A stretch of 64,000 nt of DNA, from positions 124,001 to 188,000 of the forward strand of contig JAEXHI010000021.1 of NCBI GenBank assembly GCA_023450085.1, in the 5' to 3' direction. The notes under the pieces are model-generated. The model saw only the letters and a program-made list of their open reading frames with translations. It had not been told where the DNA came from and searched no databases. Positions within the stretch are counted from its first letter, which is position 1; each line of letters opens with the position of its first letter. Of this stretch, positions 1 through 8,092 are shown one piece after another. Source of the DNA: Bacteroidota bacterium (lineage in GTDB: Bacteria; Bacteroidota; Bacteroidia; Sphingobacteriales; Sphingobacteriaceae). Made by a program: the position numbers and the translations under genes.

Positions 1-812
1 TTGGCAAAAGTGCCATCATTGCACAAAAAATAGTAGCCACCTTTAACTCCACTGGTACGCCAGCTGTTTTTATGCATGCTGCAGATGCAGTACATGGTGA
101 CCTAGGTATGATTCAAAAAGATGATGTGGTACTTTGTTTGTCTAAAAGTGGTAATACCCCAGAAATTAAATTGCTAGCTCCTCTATTGAAACTATCAGGG
201 AATAAGTTAGTGGCTATGCTGGGAAATATCCAATCTGATTTAGCTAAACAGGCAGACTTGATTTTGAATACAACAGTAAAAAAGGAAGCTTGCCCACACA
301 ATTTAGCACCTACTACCAGTACTACTGCGCAATTGGCTATGGGCGATGCTCTAGCGATTTGTTTATTACAGGCTAGAAATTTCCAGTCTATTGACTTTGC
401 CAAATATCACCCAGGAGGTTCATTAGGTAAAAGATTGTATTTAAAAGCTGGCGATATTGCTGCTAAAAATGAAAAACCTTCAATATCTCCAGATGCTCCA
501 GTAAAAGATATTATTATTCAAATTAGTAAAAACCGTTTAGGAGCTGTTGTTGTTACTGAAAATGATGAGATTCGAGGAGTAATTACGGATGGAGATATCA
601 GACGGATGCTTGAAAAACACACTAATCTTGAAAATATCAAAGCTAGTGACTTAATGAACACCAACCCTAAGAAAATAGATAGTGAAGAGTTGGCCTTACT
701 AGCATTAGAGATTATCAAGAAGAACAATATTACTCAAATTTTGGTGACCAAAGAAGGTCGTTATTTTGGTTTAGTTCATTTACACGACCTTTTACAGGAA
801 GGTATCGTATAA
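1..812 (+). CDS. kdsD: Arabinose-5-phosphate isomerase, KdsD/KpsF/GutQ family (5' end outside window)
   Basis: It interconverts ribulose 5-phosphate and arabinose 5-phosphate, the first step towards KDO for lipopolysaccharide. The reading frame is open from base 3, so the start lies upstream; 269 residues are visible and about 50 of the usual ~320 are missing. The visible part starts inside the SIS sugar-isomerase domain (GKSAIIAQK, then CLSKSGNTPE, then the HPGGSLGKRL segment that closes the domain). Two CBS domains follow, including DAPVKDIIIQ and GVITDGDIRR, as in KdsD and KpsF. The next gene starts 21 bases downstream on the same strand, so both sugar-precursor genes are probably co-transcribed. 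Family assignment is firm; the physiological substrate is inferred from the family. Confidence 0.9.
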   Translation, partial: GKSAIIAQKIVATFNSTGTPAVFMHAADAVHGDLGMIQKDDVVLCLSKSGNTPEIKLLAPLLKLSGNKLVAMLGNIQSDLAKQADLILNTTVKKEACPHNLAPTTSTTAQLAMGDALAICLLQARNFQSIDFAKYHPGGSLGKRLYLKAGDIAAKNEKPSISPDAPVKDIIIQISKNRLGAVVVTENDEIRGVITDGDIRRMLEKHTNLENIKASDLMNTNPKKIDSEELALLALEIIKKNNITQILVTKEGRYFGLVHLHDLLQEGIV

Positions 813-833
813 AAACATATATTTGCCTTTAGC

Positions 834-1925
834 ATGAACAAAAACAGGTATGCATTAATTATGGCTGGCGGTGTAGGAAGCCGTTTTTGGCCAGTTAGCC
901 GCACAGAATTTCCGAAGCAGTTTATCGATTTTTTTGGTATTGGTAAAACACTTATACAAAGCACTTACGAACGTTTTTTACAACTCTGTTTACCTGAGAA
1001 TATCTTCATTGTTACCAATGAAAACTATGTAGATCTGATTAAAGAGCAATTGCCACAATTGGGTGAAAATCAGATTTTAGCGGAGCCGTTAATGCGTAAT
1101 ACCGCACCTTGTATCGCTTATGGTTCAGCTAAAATTTCGGAAATCAACCCTGATGCGGTCATTGTAGTTGCTCCTTCAGACCATACTATTGGTAACTTGG
1201 CAGCTTTTGTTAATGCCATTGAAACATCGATGGAAGTGGCTGCACAAACTGATTGCCTAATCACTTTAGGAATTAAACCCAACCGACCGGATACTGGTTA
1301 TGGTTATATTCAATATACAGACGAAGTTTTAGTTGGTAATACCGAAGTTCATAAAGTAAAAACATTTACAGAAAAGCCAAATTTAGAGCTTGCTAAGTCT
1401 TTCTTGCAAAGTGGTGATTTCCTTTGGAATGCTGGTATTTTTATCTGGTCTGCACACGCTATTAACAGAGCGTTACAGAGACATTTACCAGATATGCACG
1501 AAATTTTTACTGGAGGTAGAACAGTATATAATACGGATAGCGAAAAGGCTTTCATTGCCAATGCTTATCAGCTTTGCACCAATATTTCCATTGATTTTGG
1601 CATCATGGAAAAAGCAGATAACGTTTTTGTATTACCGTCAGACTTTGGATGGTCTGATTTGGGAACATGGGCTTCTATTTATGAAATGGCCGAAAAAGAT
1701 TACGTCGGCAATGCGGTAATTCCATCAGAACACGTAATGATGTACGATTCTTCTAACTGTATGGTAAATGTACCGAAAGAAAAATTGGTCATTCTGCAAG
1801 GAATGCACGATTACATTGTAGTGGAGGAAAACAACACCTTATTAATCTGCAAACGAGCAGAAGAGCAAAACGTTAAAAACATTGTAGCTGATGTAAAAGC
1901 AAAGTTTGGCGGGAAGTTTATCTAG
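834..1925 (+). CDS. manC: Mannose-1-phosphate guanylyltransferase (GDP-mannose pyrophosphorylase)
   Basis: It makes GDP-mannose from mannose 1-phosphate and GTP in the cytoplasm, feeding exopolysaccharide and O-antigen synthesis. The 363-residue protein opens with the nucleotidyltransferase signature MAGGVGSRFWPVSR followed by PKQF (residues 11-28). It contains the sugar-binding FTEKPNLELA and the FLWNAGIFIW motif of this family. It stops after the transferase and short beta-helix part, so it is the single-function form without the phosphomannose isomerase domain of bifunctional ManC/AlgA. It lies 21 bases behind the KdsD-type gene. Its stop codon shares the bases CTAG with the stop of the convergent rlmB, with no room for a terminator between them. 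Confidence 0.92.
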   Translation: MNKNRYALIMAGGVGSRFWPVSRTEFPKQFIDFFGIGKTLIQSTYERFLQLCLPENIFIVTNENYVDLIKEQLPQLGENQILAEPLMRNTAPCIAYGSAKISEINPDAVIVVAPSDHTIGNLAAFVNAIETSMEVAAQTDCLITLGIKPNRPDTGYGYIQYTDEVLVGNTEVHKVKTFTEKPNLELAKSFLQSGDFLWNAGIFIWSAHAINRALQRHLPDMHEIFTGGRTVYNTDSEKAFIANAYQLCTNISIDFGIMEKADNVFVLPSDFGWSDLGTWASIYEMAEKDYVGNAVIPSEHVMMYDSSNCMVNVPKEKLVILQGMHDYIVVEENNTLLICKRAEEQNVKNIVADVKAKFGGKFI

Positions 1926-2692
1926 CCCGTCACACGTTGCCTTACAGCTTCATATAAAATTACTCCAGCAGCAACCGAAACATTTAAAGATTCGATTTTT
2001 CCAGCCATTGGAATTTTAGCTAAGTGGTTGGCTACTCTCAATAAATCATTGGAAATACCTTCGTCTTCAGAGCCCATCACAATAGCTGTAGGCATGGTGT
2101 AGTCAGGGGCATAAATTAAGTCGTCAGTTTTTTCAGTACAAGCCACTACTTGCAAACCGCTGTCTTGTAGGAACAAGCAAACTTTATGCAAATTCGCATG
2201 CCTGCAAACTGGGATAGAGAATAGTGCTCCTGCAGATGTTTTTATGGCGTCGGCATTAATTTGTGCCGCGTTTTTTAAAGGAACCACAATCGCATGTACC
2301 CCAACACAAGCCGCAGTACGAGCAATAGCTCCCATGTTTCTAACATCGGTCACGCTATCTAATACCAAAATTAATGGGGTCTCCCCTTTTTCGTAAATAG
2401 CAGGAATAATATCCTCAATATTTTGATAGGTAATAGGAGAAATTACTGCAATAACTCCTTGGTGGTTCTTTTGAGTCATCCTGTTTAACTTCTCTATTGG
2501 AACCACACTCATCGGAATTAAAGAGCCAGACAATAAGGATTTCAATTCTAGAAATAACTCGCCCGACAATCCTCTTTGAACATAAATAGTTTCTATATCA
2601 CGGCCTGCCTTAATAGCTTCAATTACAGCCCTAATACCAAAAACAAACTCGTTATTCTCTTTAATCCTTTGTGGTCTTCTAAAATTATCCAT
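1922..2692 (-). CDS. rlmB: 23S rRNA 2'-O-methyltransferase, RlmB/TrmH (SpoU) family
   Basis: This SAM-dependent methyltransferase of the SPOUT class is expected to methylate the ribose of G2251 in 23S rRNA. It has a short N-terminal substrate-binding domain (FVFGIRAVIEAI) and then the three SpoU motifs: LDSVTDVRNMGAIART, IVMGSEDEGIS and IPMAGKIESLNVSVA, the last forming the trefoil-knot SAM site. I chose the ATG at 2692 (256 residues). A longer reading frame to 2746 exists, but a TAnnTTTG -7 box sits inside that extension at 2709-2716, so the transcript would start after it. The family is certain; RlmB rather than another TrmH paralogue is the most likely assignment. Confidence 0.9.
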   Translation of the reverse strand: MDNFRRPQRIKENNEFVFGIRAVIEAIKAGRDIETIYVQRGLSGELFLELKSLLSGSLIPMSVVPIEKLNRMTQKNHQGVIAVISPITYQNIEDIIPAIYEKGETPLILVLDSVTDVRNMGAIARTAACVGVHAIVVPLKNAAQINADAIKTSAGALFSIPVCRHANLHKVCLFLQDSGLQVVACTEKTDDLIYAPDYTMPTAIVMGSEDEGISNDLLRVANHLAKIPMAGKIESLNVSVAAGVILYEAVRQRVTG

Positions 2693-2708
2693 ACCTATTA
2701 ATATTCTG

Positions 2709-2716
2709 CAAAAGTA
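2709..2716 (-). promoter_or_regulatory. Putative -7 promoter box of rlmB
   Basis: Reading the minus strand, the bases are TACTTTTG, an exact match to the Bacteroidota -7 consensus TAnnTTTG. It ends 17 bases before the ATG at 2692. I see no clear TTTG-type -33 element at the expected distance. The box decides the start codon: the in-frame ATG at 2746 would lie upstream of the transcript. Confidence 0.55.
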
Positions 2717-2864
2717 ATTATAAAAGCTCAATACCAGCTTATCCACATAAAATTGTTTACAACTATGTAGTGTTTAGAATATACTGAAAAAAATCATCAG
2801 ATTAGCATTCAAGTTGTTGACAATCGACTTAAAACTTCTTCCAACAAAACGGTCTTATTTTAGT

Positions 2865-2872
2865 TACTTTTG
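2865..2872 (+). promoter_or_regulatory. Putative -7 promoter box of dnaB
   Basis: TACTTTTG matches TAnnTTTG exactly. It ends only four bases before the ATG at 2877, so transcription starting about seven bases after the box would begin at or near the initiation codon. No good -33 element is visible. A start codon at 2814 would lie upstream of this promoter and is therefore unlikely. Confidence 0.5.
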
Positions 2873-2876
2873 CTCC

Positions 2877-4439
2877 ATGAGCATGGATAACGAACAAAAG
2901 GGACAAGGCAAATATTCATTTTCAGCCAGAAAAAGCAGACTAGCCACTACCATCAGTACCGTAGAAAAAATACAACCACAAGCTACCGATTTGGAAGAAG
3001 CGGTATTGGGTGCGCTAATGCTGGAAAAAGATGCCTTATCTGCCGTTATTGATGTACTTAAACCTGAGCTCTTTTACGACGAAAGACATAAAAGAGTTTT
3101 TGAAGCGATACAAACGCTTTTCCAAAAATCTAAACCAGTTGATATTTTAACGGTAACTACCGAACTACGTACCAACGGTAGTTTAGAAATGATTGGTGGT
3201 GCTTATTATGTAACTTATTTGACCAACCGCGTATCTTCGGCGGCAAATATTGAGTTTCACGCTCGTATCATCTCTCAAAAATATATTCAACGTGAGCTGA
3301 TTAGAATTTCGACAGAAATTATCAAAAATGCTTACGAGGATACGACCGATATTTTCGACCTATTGGATATGGCCGAAAAAAATCTGTTTGATATTGCCCA
3401 AAACAATTTACGTAGAGATACGCAAAAAATGGATGCTATTATCAAGCAGTCTTTGGCTTCTTTGGAAGAATTGAGAACCAAAACCGATGGTTTAACAGGG
3501 GTACCTTCTGGATTTACAGATTTGGACAGGGTAACTGGTGGATGGCAAAAATCAGATTTGGTAATTATTGCTGCTCGTCCAGCGATGGGTAAAACCGCAT
3601 TCGTATTAAGTTGTGCCCGTAATGCCGCGGTAGATTTTCAAAAGCCAGTAGTAGTATTCTCTTTGGAGATGTCCTCGGTTCAGTTGGTAAATCGTTTGAT
3701 TTCTGGTGAAGCCGAAATTGAACAGGAGAAAATCAGAAAAGGTAACTTGGCTGAATGGGAATGGCAACAATTACACAGTAAGATTGGCCGACTTTCAGAA
3801 GCGCCGCTTTTAATTGACGATACACCTGCGCTGAACATCTTTGAGTTTAGAGCTAAATGTCGTAGGTTAAAATCACAATACGATATCCAAATGGTAATTG
3901 TCGATTACTTGCAGTTAATGCATGGTAAAGGCGAAGGTGGTGGTAACCGTGAGCAGGAAATTGGTAGTATCTCACGTGCCTTGAAATCGGTAGCAAAAGA
4001 GCTAGATGTTTCCGTAATTGCACTTTCGCAGTTAAGTCGTGCGGTAGAAAGTAGACCAGGTCAAAATGGTAAACGTCCAATGTTATCCGATTTACGTGAA
4101 TCTGGTTCCATTGAGCAAGATGCGGATATGGTACTCTTCCTTTATCGTCCAGAATATTATGGTATTATGGAAGACGAAAGTGGACGTTCAAATGCGGGTG
4201 TAGGTGAGGTAATTATTGGTAAAAACCGTCACGGTGAAACAGGTATTGTACCGTTGAGATTTATTGGTAAATATGTGAAGTTTGCCGATTTGGAAGACAG
4301 CTTCCTCCCTCCTTCTAGTTTCTCTGCAGGAAGTGACAATAACATGATGCCTTCGGAAAATTTTGATAGACCTCCTGGGAATATCATCATCAGACCATCA
4401 AGTATGAATGATATGCCGGATGATGACCCGCCATTTTAA
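2877..4439 (+). CDS. dnaB: Replicative DNA helicase DnaB
   Basis: This is the hexameric 5'-3' helicase that unwinds the replication fork. From the ATG at 2877 the product is 520 residues. An N-terminal helical DnaB domain (EEAVLGALML onward, about residues 39-140) binds primase and the loader. The RecA-like motor follows, with Walker A ARPAMGKTAF (about 233-242), Walker B region MVIVDYLQLMHG, SQLSRAVESR and the arginine-finger region DLRESGSIEQDADMV. The tail is acidic and proline-rich and ends DDDPPF. There is no intein. A strong hairpin terminator follows 13 bases after the stop. A second ATG at 2883 is also a reasonable start given the promoter box just upstream. Confidence 0.96.
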   Translation: MSMDNEQKGQGKYSFSARKSRLATTISTVEKIQPQATDLEEAVLGALMLEKDALSAVIDVLKPELFYDERHKRVFEAIQTLFQKSKPVDILTVTTELRTNGSLEMIGGAYYVTYLTNRVSSAANIEFHARIISQKYIQRELIRISTEIIKNAYEDTTDIFDLLDMAEKNLFDIAQNNLRRDTQKMDAIIKQSLASLEELRTKTDGLTGVPSGFTDLDRVTGGWQKSDLVIIAARPAMGKTAFVLSCARNAAVDFQKPVVVFSLEMSSVQLVNRLISGEAEIEQEKIRKGNLAEWEWQQLHSKIGRLSEAPLLIDDTPALNIFEFRAKCRRLKSQYDIQMVIVDYLQLMHGKGEGGGNREQEIGSISRALKSVAKELDVSVIALSQLSRAVESRPGQNGKRPMLSDLRESGSIEQDADMVLFLYRPEYYGIMEDESGRSNAGVGEVIIGKNRHGETGIVPLRFIGKYVKFADLEDSFLPPSSFSAGSDNNMMPSENFDRPPGNIIIRPSSMNDMPDDDPPF

Positions 4440-4452
4440 GATATTTAAAAAG

Positions 4453-4487
4453 AAAAAGGCTTATGAAATGTTTCATAAGCCTTTTTT
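4453..4487 (+). terminator. Intrinsic terminator of dnaB
   Basis: A perfect 16-base inverted repeat (arms 4453-4468 and 4471-4486, two-base loop) has the core AAGGCTTATGAAA and runs into a T tract ending at 4487. It begins 13 bases after the dnaB stop codon. Confidence 0.85.
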
Positions 4488-4522
4488 ATTTAGCCCTCAA
4501 TATATTGTTAGGTTCATAGCAG

Positions 4523-4560
4523 ACTTACGAAGTTTTAGAAACTTAGTAAGTCTTAAAAGT
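4523..4560. repeat. Palindromic intergenic repeat, copy 1
   Basis: The arms ACTTACGAAGTTT (4523-4535) and AAACTTAGTAAGT (4539-4551) pair with one mismatch around the loop TAG, followed by CTTAAAAGT. Copy 2 at 4734-4771 matches it at all but four of 38 bases. The changes largely keep the hairpin, as expected of a REP-like dispersed element. Confidence 0.75.
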
Positions 4561-4733
4561 TCTGGTTGTTTACTTTTAAAAGCTCGTCACTCGAGGTACA
4601 AGCTTGTTCCGACTTCTCGGAAAAGTAATCTCGTTGAAGTTTACTAAAAACAACGAAGTTAAATCTAGTAATTAGCTCTAAACATATTGTTAGATTTCTC
4701 CTTTCGTCGAAATGACGAACCGCCCTATACCAT

Positions 4734-4771
4734 ACTTACGAAATTTCAGAAACTTCGTAAGTCTTAAAAGT
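4734..4771. repeat. Palindromic intergenic repeat, copy 2
   Basis: The arms ACTTACGAAATTT (4734-4746) and AAACTTCGTAAGT (4750-4762) flank the loop CAG, followed by the same CTTAAAAGT tail as copy 1. It ends three bases from the stop codon of the LOG-family gene. No T tract follows on the minus strand, so it is not a classic terminator. Confidence 0.75.
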
Positions 4772-4773
4772 AG

Positions 4774-5520
4774 TTAACTTGCTTTAGCGTCCGGTTTTTC
4801 TTCTCCAAAAATCCACCAAGCTTTTTTAGGCGATTGTAATTTAAATATCGGTGCTGTTTCTTTATACTTCCTAATGTGACTTACTACATCTTCTACATCA
4901 TCCGTAAATAATAACAAGTCCATATCCTCTGGACTAATCGTTTTCTCGGCCATCATTCGCTCAATATGCAAGCAAATCTCGTGGTGAAAATCCTTACCCA
5001 TAATGACGATAGGGAATTTCTCTACTTTGCCCGTCTGAATAAGCGTTAAAGTTTCAAAAAACTCATCCAAAGTACCAAAACCACCAGGCAATACGACAAA
5101 GGCATAAGAATACTTTCTTAAAAGTTCTTTTCTCACAAAGAAATATTCGATGTTTACCGAGGTGTCCAAATAAGGATTTTCATGCTGCTCATGCGGCAAT
5201 ACAATGTTACAGCCTACAGATAAACCTCCTGCATCTTTCGCTCCCCTATTGGCAGCCTCCATAATCCCAGGGCCTCCGCCTGTCATTATTGTGAAACCTA
5301 ATTTTGAGATTTCGGCAGATACTTTGCGAGCCATTTCATAATAAGGATGGTCTTCCTTAAAACGAGCTGAACCAAAAACGGTTACACAAGGGCCTACAAA
5401 ATGAAGTTTTCTAAATCCTTTATAGAACTGGAAAATAACCCCTAACACATATTTCAATTCTTGCCAACGCGTTCTGGCACCTCTTAAAAAACTAACTTCT
5501 TCTTTTACAAACTTATTCAT
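4774..5520 (-). CDS. LOG family protein (nucleotide 5'-monophosphate phosphoribohydrolase-like, TIGR00730)
   Basis: LOG-family enzymes remove the base from nucleoside monophosphates; plant LOG activates cytokinins, and bacterial members are best described as nucleotide N-glycosidases. The 248-residue protein has a Rossmann-like core with TVFGSARF, GGGPGIMEAANRGA and the diagnostic PGGFGTLDEFFE motif (about residues 142-153), which carries the catalytic glutamate. It is the last gene of a minus-strand operon, with its ATG six bases after the chromate transporter stop. There is no signal peptide, so it is cytoplasmic. The substrate cannot be read from the sequence. Confidence 0.88.
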   Translation of the reverse strand: MNKFVKEEVSFLRGARTRWQELKYVLGVIFQFYKGFRKLHFVGPCVTVFGSARFKEDHPYYEMARKVSAEISKLGFTIMTGGGPGIMEAANRGAKDAGGLSVGCNIVLPHEQHENPYLDTSVNIEYFFVRKELLRKYSYAFVVLPGGFGTLDEFFETLTLIQTGKVEKFPIVIMGKDFHHEICLHIERMMAEKTISPEDMDLLLFTDDVEDVVSHIRKYKETAPIFKLQSPKKAWWIFGEEKPDAKAS

Positions 5521-5526
5521 AGTAAA

Positions 5527-6726
5527 CTAAATGATATATCCCAAAACCAAACCCGCAATAATAATTAATGCTGGACTAATTTTAGTGAAATTCAACAATA
5601 AAAATGTCGCCAGTACAATACCCAAAAATAGCCAATTTAATCCTACTGGAGCTATTAACATCACAAATGCGGCAATAATAAAACCAACACTTACCGCATT
5701 AATTCCTGAAAGCGAGTGTTTAATTCTGGATATTTTTTTCAAATCGTTCCAGAACGGTACAATAAAAAGCACCAAAATCAAGCCAGGTAAATTAATCCCC
5801 AATACTGCTAATAAACCACCTGTTGCTTGGCCAAGTACACTATAGCCACCGTGTTTCATGCCCAAAGCACCAATATAGCTAGTGAAAGAAAAGGTTGGAC
5901 CCGGTAAAATCTGCTGAAATGCAAAGCCAGAAAGGAAATCGGTTTGACTAAGGTAATGCTTCATTTGCACAAACTCGGTAAACATCATGGGCACCAAAAC
6001 CTGTCCGCCACCAAAAATGAAAATACCGTTACGATAAAAGTTCTCAAACAACCTGATGGGTAAACTGAAAGGTGACGTTCTATTGATGATAGCACCTAAC
6101 ATCGCCATAAAAAGAAGCACCCCAATAAAATAGCCCAGTTTTTTGGGATTGATGTTTGCAAACAACCTTACCCTCAATTCAGTTTCTTCAGTAGGTGTAC
6201 CTATGGCCGAAGATACCATTCCCCCAATTAAAATGGCCAAAGGAAATACATAAGCCTCTCGCAGTACTAAAGTGCCTACTAATGCACCTACTGCTAAAAA
6301 CACTGATACTTGAGTGGTTAGCACTTTCCTGCCTAATTGGAAAGCTCCGTAAGCCACTACACCTAAGGCAATTGGATGGATATATTCTAATGCTTCTGCT
6401 AATTTGTGTTTCTGGTCTAATAAACCATACCAAATAGCAGCAATGGTCATGATTGCTGCTGAAGGCAATATCCAAATCAGAAAAGTAATAATGGCCAATT
6501 TGAGCCCGCCCACTTTATAAGCTATTCCTACAAGTGTTTGGGTTGACGCAGGCCCTGGTAAAACCTGTGCTAAAGCATTCAGTTCTAAAAGCTCTTCTTC
6601 GCTAACAAAATTAATATTGGTTACAAAGTAACGAAGCAACAATGAAAGATGTGCTTGCGCCCCACCAAAAGCGGTGAAAGTGAAAAAGAACACATTTCTA
6701 ATGAAGAGAAGTTGTCTTTTGGCCAT
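5527..6726 (-). CDS. chrA: Chromate transporter, ChrA/CHR family, two-domain form
   Basis: CHR proteins are inner-membrane anion transporters; characterised members export chromate and confer resistance. The 399 residues form two homologous halves joined near residue 190. The first half carries FGGAQAH and LPGPASTQTLVGIAYKVGG; the second carries FGGGQVLVPMM and LPGPTFSFTSYIGALG, the paired signatures of long-chain CHR proteins. About ten to twelve hydrophobic segments are visible. It follows the TPR gene by 32 bases and precedes the LOG gene by six, so all three are probably one transcript. Chromate as the physiological substrate is inference; no chrR or chrB-like gene is nearby. Confidence 0.9.
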   Translation of the reverse strand: MAKRQLLFIRNVFFFTFTAFGGAQAHLSLLLRYFVTNINFVSEEELLELNALAQVLPGPASTQTLVGIAYKVGGLKLAIITFLIWILPSAAIMTIAAIWYGLLDQKHKLAEALEYIHPIALGVVAYGAFQLGRKVLTTQVSVFLAVGALVGTLVLREAYVFPLAILIGGMVSSAIGTPTEETELRVRLFANINPKKLGYFIGVLLFMAMLGAIINRTSPFSLPIRLFENFYRNGIFIFGGGQVLVPMMFTEFVQMKHYLSQTDFLSGFAFQQILPGPTFSFTSYIGALGMKHGGYSVLGQATGGLLAVLGINLPGLILVLFIVPFWNDLKKISRIKHSLSGINAVSVGFIIAAFVMLIAPVGLNWLFLGIVLATFLLLNFTKISPALIIIAGLVLGYII

Positions 6727-6758
6727 TAACTTGGTAAACTTATCGTTTATTGAATTGC

Positions 6759-7094
6759 TTAGTCGTCTTCGTAATCTAAACCTGCAGCACTATTATATGC
6801 CCCTTGTAACTCCGATAATGCATGCATATCTCTTTTCTGTCTCGCCGCTTGCATACCAGTTTGATAAACATTGATGGCTTCTTCCTTGTTGCCAAGCTTT
6901 TCATAAAGTTTGCCCAAGTGGTAATAAGTACCTACATAATCAGGATGCTTTTGTGTTAACTCTAGGTAATATTTAAGTGCATTTTCGGTGTCATTTTGCA
7001 CATTATACTCTGTTGCAATGGCATAGAGTATAAAACTATCATTTGGATCGGCTGATAAAAATTCGAATAACTTCGTTAATCGTTGGTTTTGCAT
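6759..7094 (-). CDS. Small tetratricopeptide repeat protein
   Basis: This 111-residue protein is built almost wholly of TPR helices: DSFILYAIATEYNVQNDTENALKYY, then the canonical repeat beginning YVGTYYHLGKLYEKLGNKEEA (split here at the helix turn), then a final helix and an acidic tail ending DYEDD. It has no signal peptide. TPRs mediate protein-protein contacts; the partner is unknown. It is the first gene of the operon with the chromate transporter and LOG genes. A -7 box lies upstream at 7125-7132, and an 8-base inverted repeat sits where a regulator could cover that promoter. Confidence 0.85.
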   Translation of the reverse strand: MQNQRLTKLFEFLSADPNDSFILYAIATEYNVQNDTENALKYYLELTQKHPDYVGTYYHLGKLYEKLGNKEEAINVYQTGMQAARQKRDMHALSELQGAYNSAAGLDYEDD

Positions 7095-7124
7095 TTTAAT
7101 TCCTTGCTTTTTTAATTAGATTTG

Positions 7125-7132
7125 CAAAAATA
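7125..7132 (-). promoter_or_regulatory. Putative -7 box of the TPR-chrA-LOG operon
   Basis: The minus strand reads TATTTTTG, an exact TAnnTTTG match ending 31 bases before the ATG at 7094. The inverted repeat at 7134-7157 begins one base upstream of it, in the -33/-7 spacer. Confidence 0.5.
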
Positions 7133-7133
7133 C

Positions 7134-7157
7134 ATTTAAGGATTACATTCCTTAAAT
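7134..7157. promoter_or_regulatory. Inverted repeat, candidate operator between the TPR and etfB promoters
   Basis: Perfect 8-base arms ATTTAAGG (7134-7141) and CCTTAAAT (7150-7157) enclose an 8-base spacer. The element abuts the -7 box of the TPR operon and lies 33 bases upstream of the etfB -7 box, so a dimeric regulator bound here could act on both divergent units. No T tract follows, so it is not a terminator. Confidence 0.4.
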
Positions 7158-7190
7158 TGCACAAACAAAAGTTGAATCTTAGGGTTCTAT

Positions 7191-7198
7191 TAACTTTG
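7191..7198 (+). promoter_or_regulatory. Putative -7 promoter box of the etfBA operon
   Basis: TAACTTTG is an exact TAnnTTTG match. A TTG triplet at 7172-7174 is a possible -33 element, though the 16-base spacing is shorter than usual. The predicted leader is about 70 bases. Confidence 0.5.
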
Positions 7199-7278
7199 TT
7201 GGCAAATATAATAACATATCAACCAGTGCAATAAATTAATTGACATAGCTGAATTTTACCTTAATCAAATATATAAAT

Positions 7279-8016
7279 ATGAAAATTCTAGTTTGTATCA
7301 GTAACGTTCCAGACACGACCACAAAAATAACCTTTACGGGCGACAATACCCAATTCAATACTGCAGGTGTACAATACATCGTTAATCCTTATGATGAGAT
7401 TGCGCTTTCTAGAGCTATTGAGCTTTGCGAAGGTGGAAAAGGAACTGTAACCGTAGTAAATGTTGGTGAAAGTGCTACCGAACCAACCATAAGAAAGGCT
7501 TTAGCAATTGGCGCAGATGATGCGGTAAGAATAAATGCAGTGCCTAGAGACGCTTATTTTGTAGCTAAACAAATTGCGGAATATGCTAAATCGAACGATT
7601 TTGACATGATTTTATGTGGTAGAGAGTCTATTGATTACAATGGTTCTCAAGTAGCTGCAATGATTGGTGAATTTTTAGATATTCCTTCTATCTCTATCAT
7701 TAAAAAACTAGACTACGACGGTTCTAACGCTACTATTGAGCGTGAGATTGAAGGTGGTAAAGAAGTTGTTACGGTAAGCGGCAAATTTGTTGCGAGTTGT
7801 GCAGAGGGAACTGCAGAAGCTAAAATTCCTAACATGAGAGGAATCATGTCGGCACGTACCAAACCATTGCAAACCGTAGAAGCGGTAGATGTTCCAGAAC
7901 TAAGCAAAATCAGTAAGTTTGAAACTCCTGCGCCTCGTGGTTCGGTGAAGTTAATTCCTGCTGAAAGCGCAGAAGACCTTATTGGCTTACTACACACCGA
8001 AGCTAAAGTGATCTAA
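7279..8016 (+). CDS. etfB: Electron transfer flavoprotein, beta subunit
   Basis: EtfB pairs with EtfA to pass electrons from acyl-CoA and other flavin dehydrogenases to the quinone pool. The 245 residues start MKILVCISNVPDTTTKI and carry the family landmarks YIVNPYDEIALSRAIEL and LCGRESIDYNGSQVAAMIGEFL, the latter at the AMP/flavin-binding face. Length matches the usual ~250. etfA follows 76 bases downstream and a bifunctional nuclease gene lies 31 bases after that, all on the plus strand. A -7 box at 7191-7198 probably drives the unit. The classical respiratory type, rather than the bifurcating FixA type, is likely because no ferredoxin-type neighbours are present. Confidence 0.95.
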   Translation: MKILVCISNVPDTTTKITFTGDNTQFNTAGVQYIVNPYDEIALSRAIELCEGGKGTVTVVNVGESATEPTIRKALAIGADDAVRINAVPRDAYFVAKQIAEYAKSNDFDMILCGRESIDYNGSQVAAMIGEFLDIPSISIIKKLDYDGSNATIEREIEGGKEVVTVSGKFVASCAEGTAEAKIPNMRGIMSARTKPLQTVEAVDVPELSKISKFETPAPRGSVKLIPAESAEDLIGLLHTEAKVI

Positions 8017-8092
8017 TGATCCTTGCACAAACCTTAGTTATTTAAAAAATTAAATTAGAAAAACATCCCAATGGGATTTCAAATAGATTAAT

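Larger units (their letters stand above)
4440..4773. other. Intergenic region with terminator and two copies of a palindromic repeat
   Basis: These 334 bases between the convergent dnaB and LOG genes hold the dnaB terminator and two copies of a 38-base hairpin repeat listed separately. The word ATATTGTTAG occurs ahead of each copy, at 4502-4511 and 4684-4693. A short self-complementary stretch (TTCGTCGAAATGACGAA) lies between the copies. Frames across it carry no recognisable protein, so I read it as non-coding repeat DNA. Confidence 0.6.

Noticed and set aside
2693..2746. N-terminal extension of rlmB
   Set aside because: A -7 promoter box lies within it, and family similarity begins only at the ATG at 2692.
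4408..4647. An open frame of 79 codons across the dnaB terminator and repeat region
   Set aside because: It starts inside dnaB in another frame and runs through a terminator and a repeat; the protein has no recognisable pattern.
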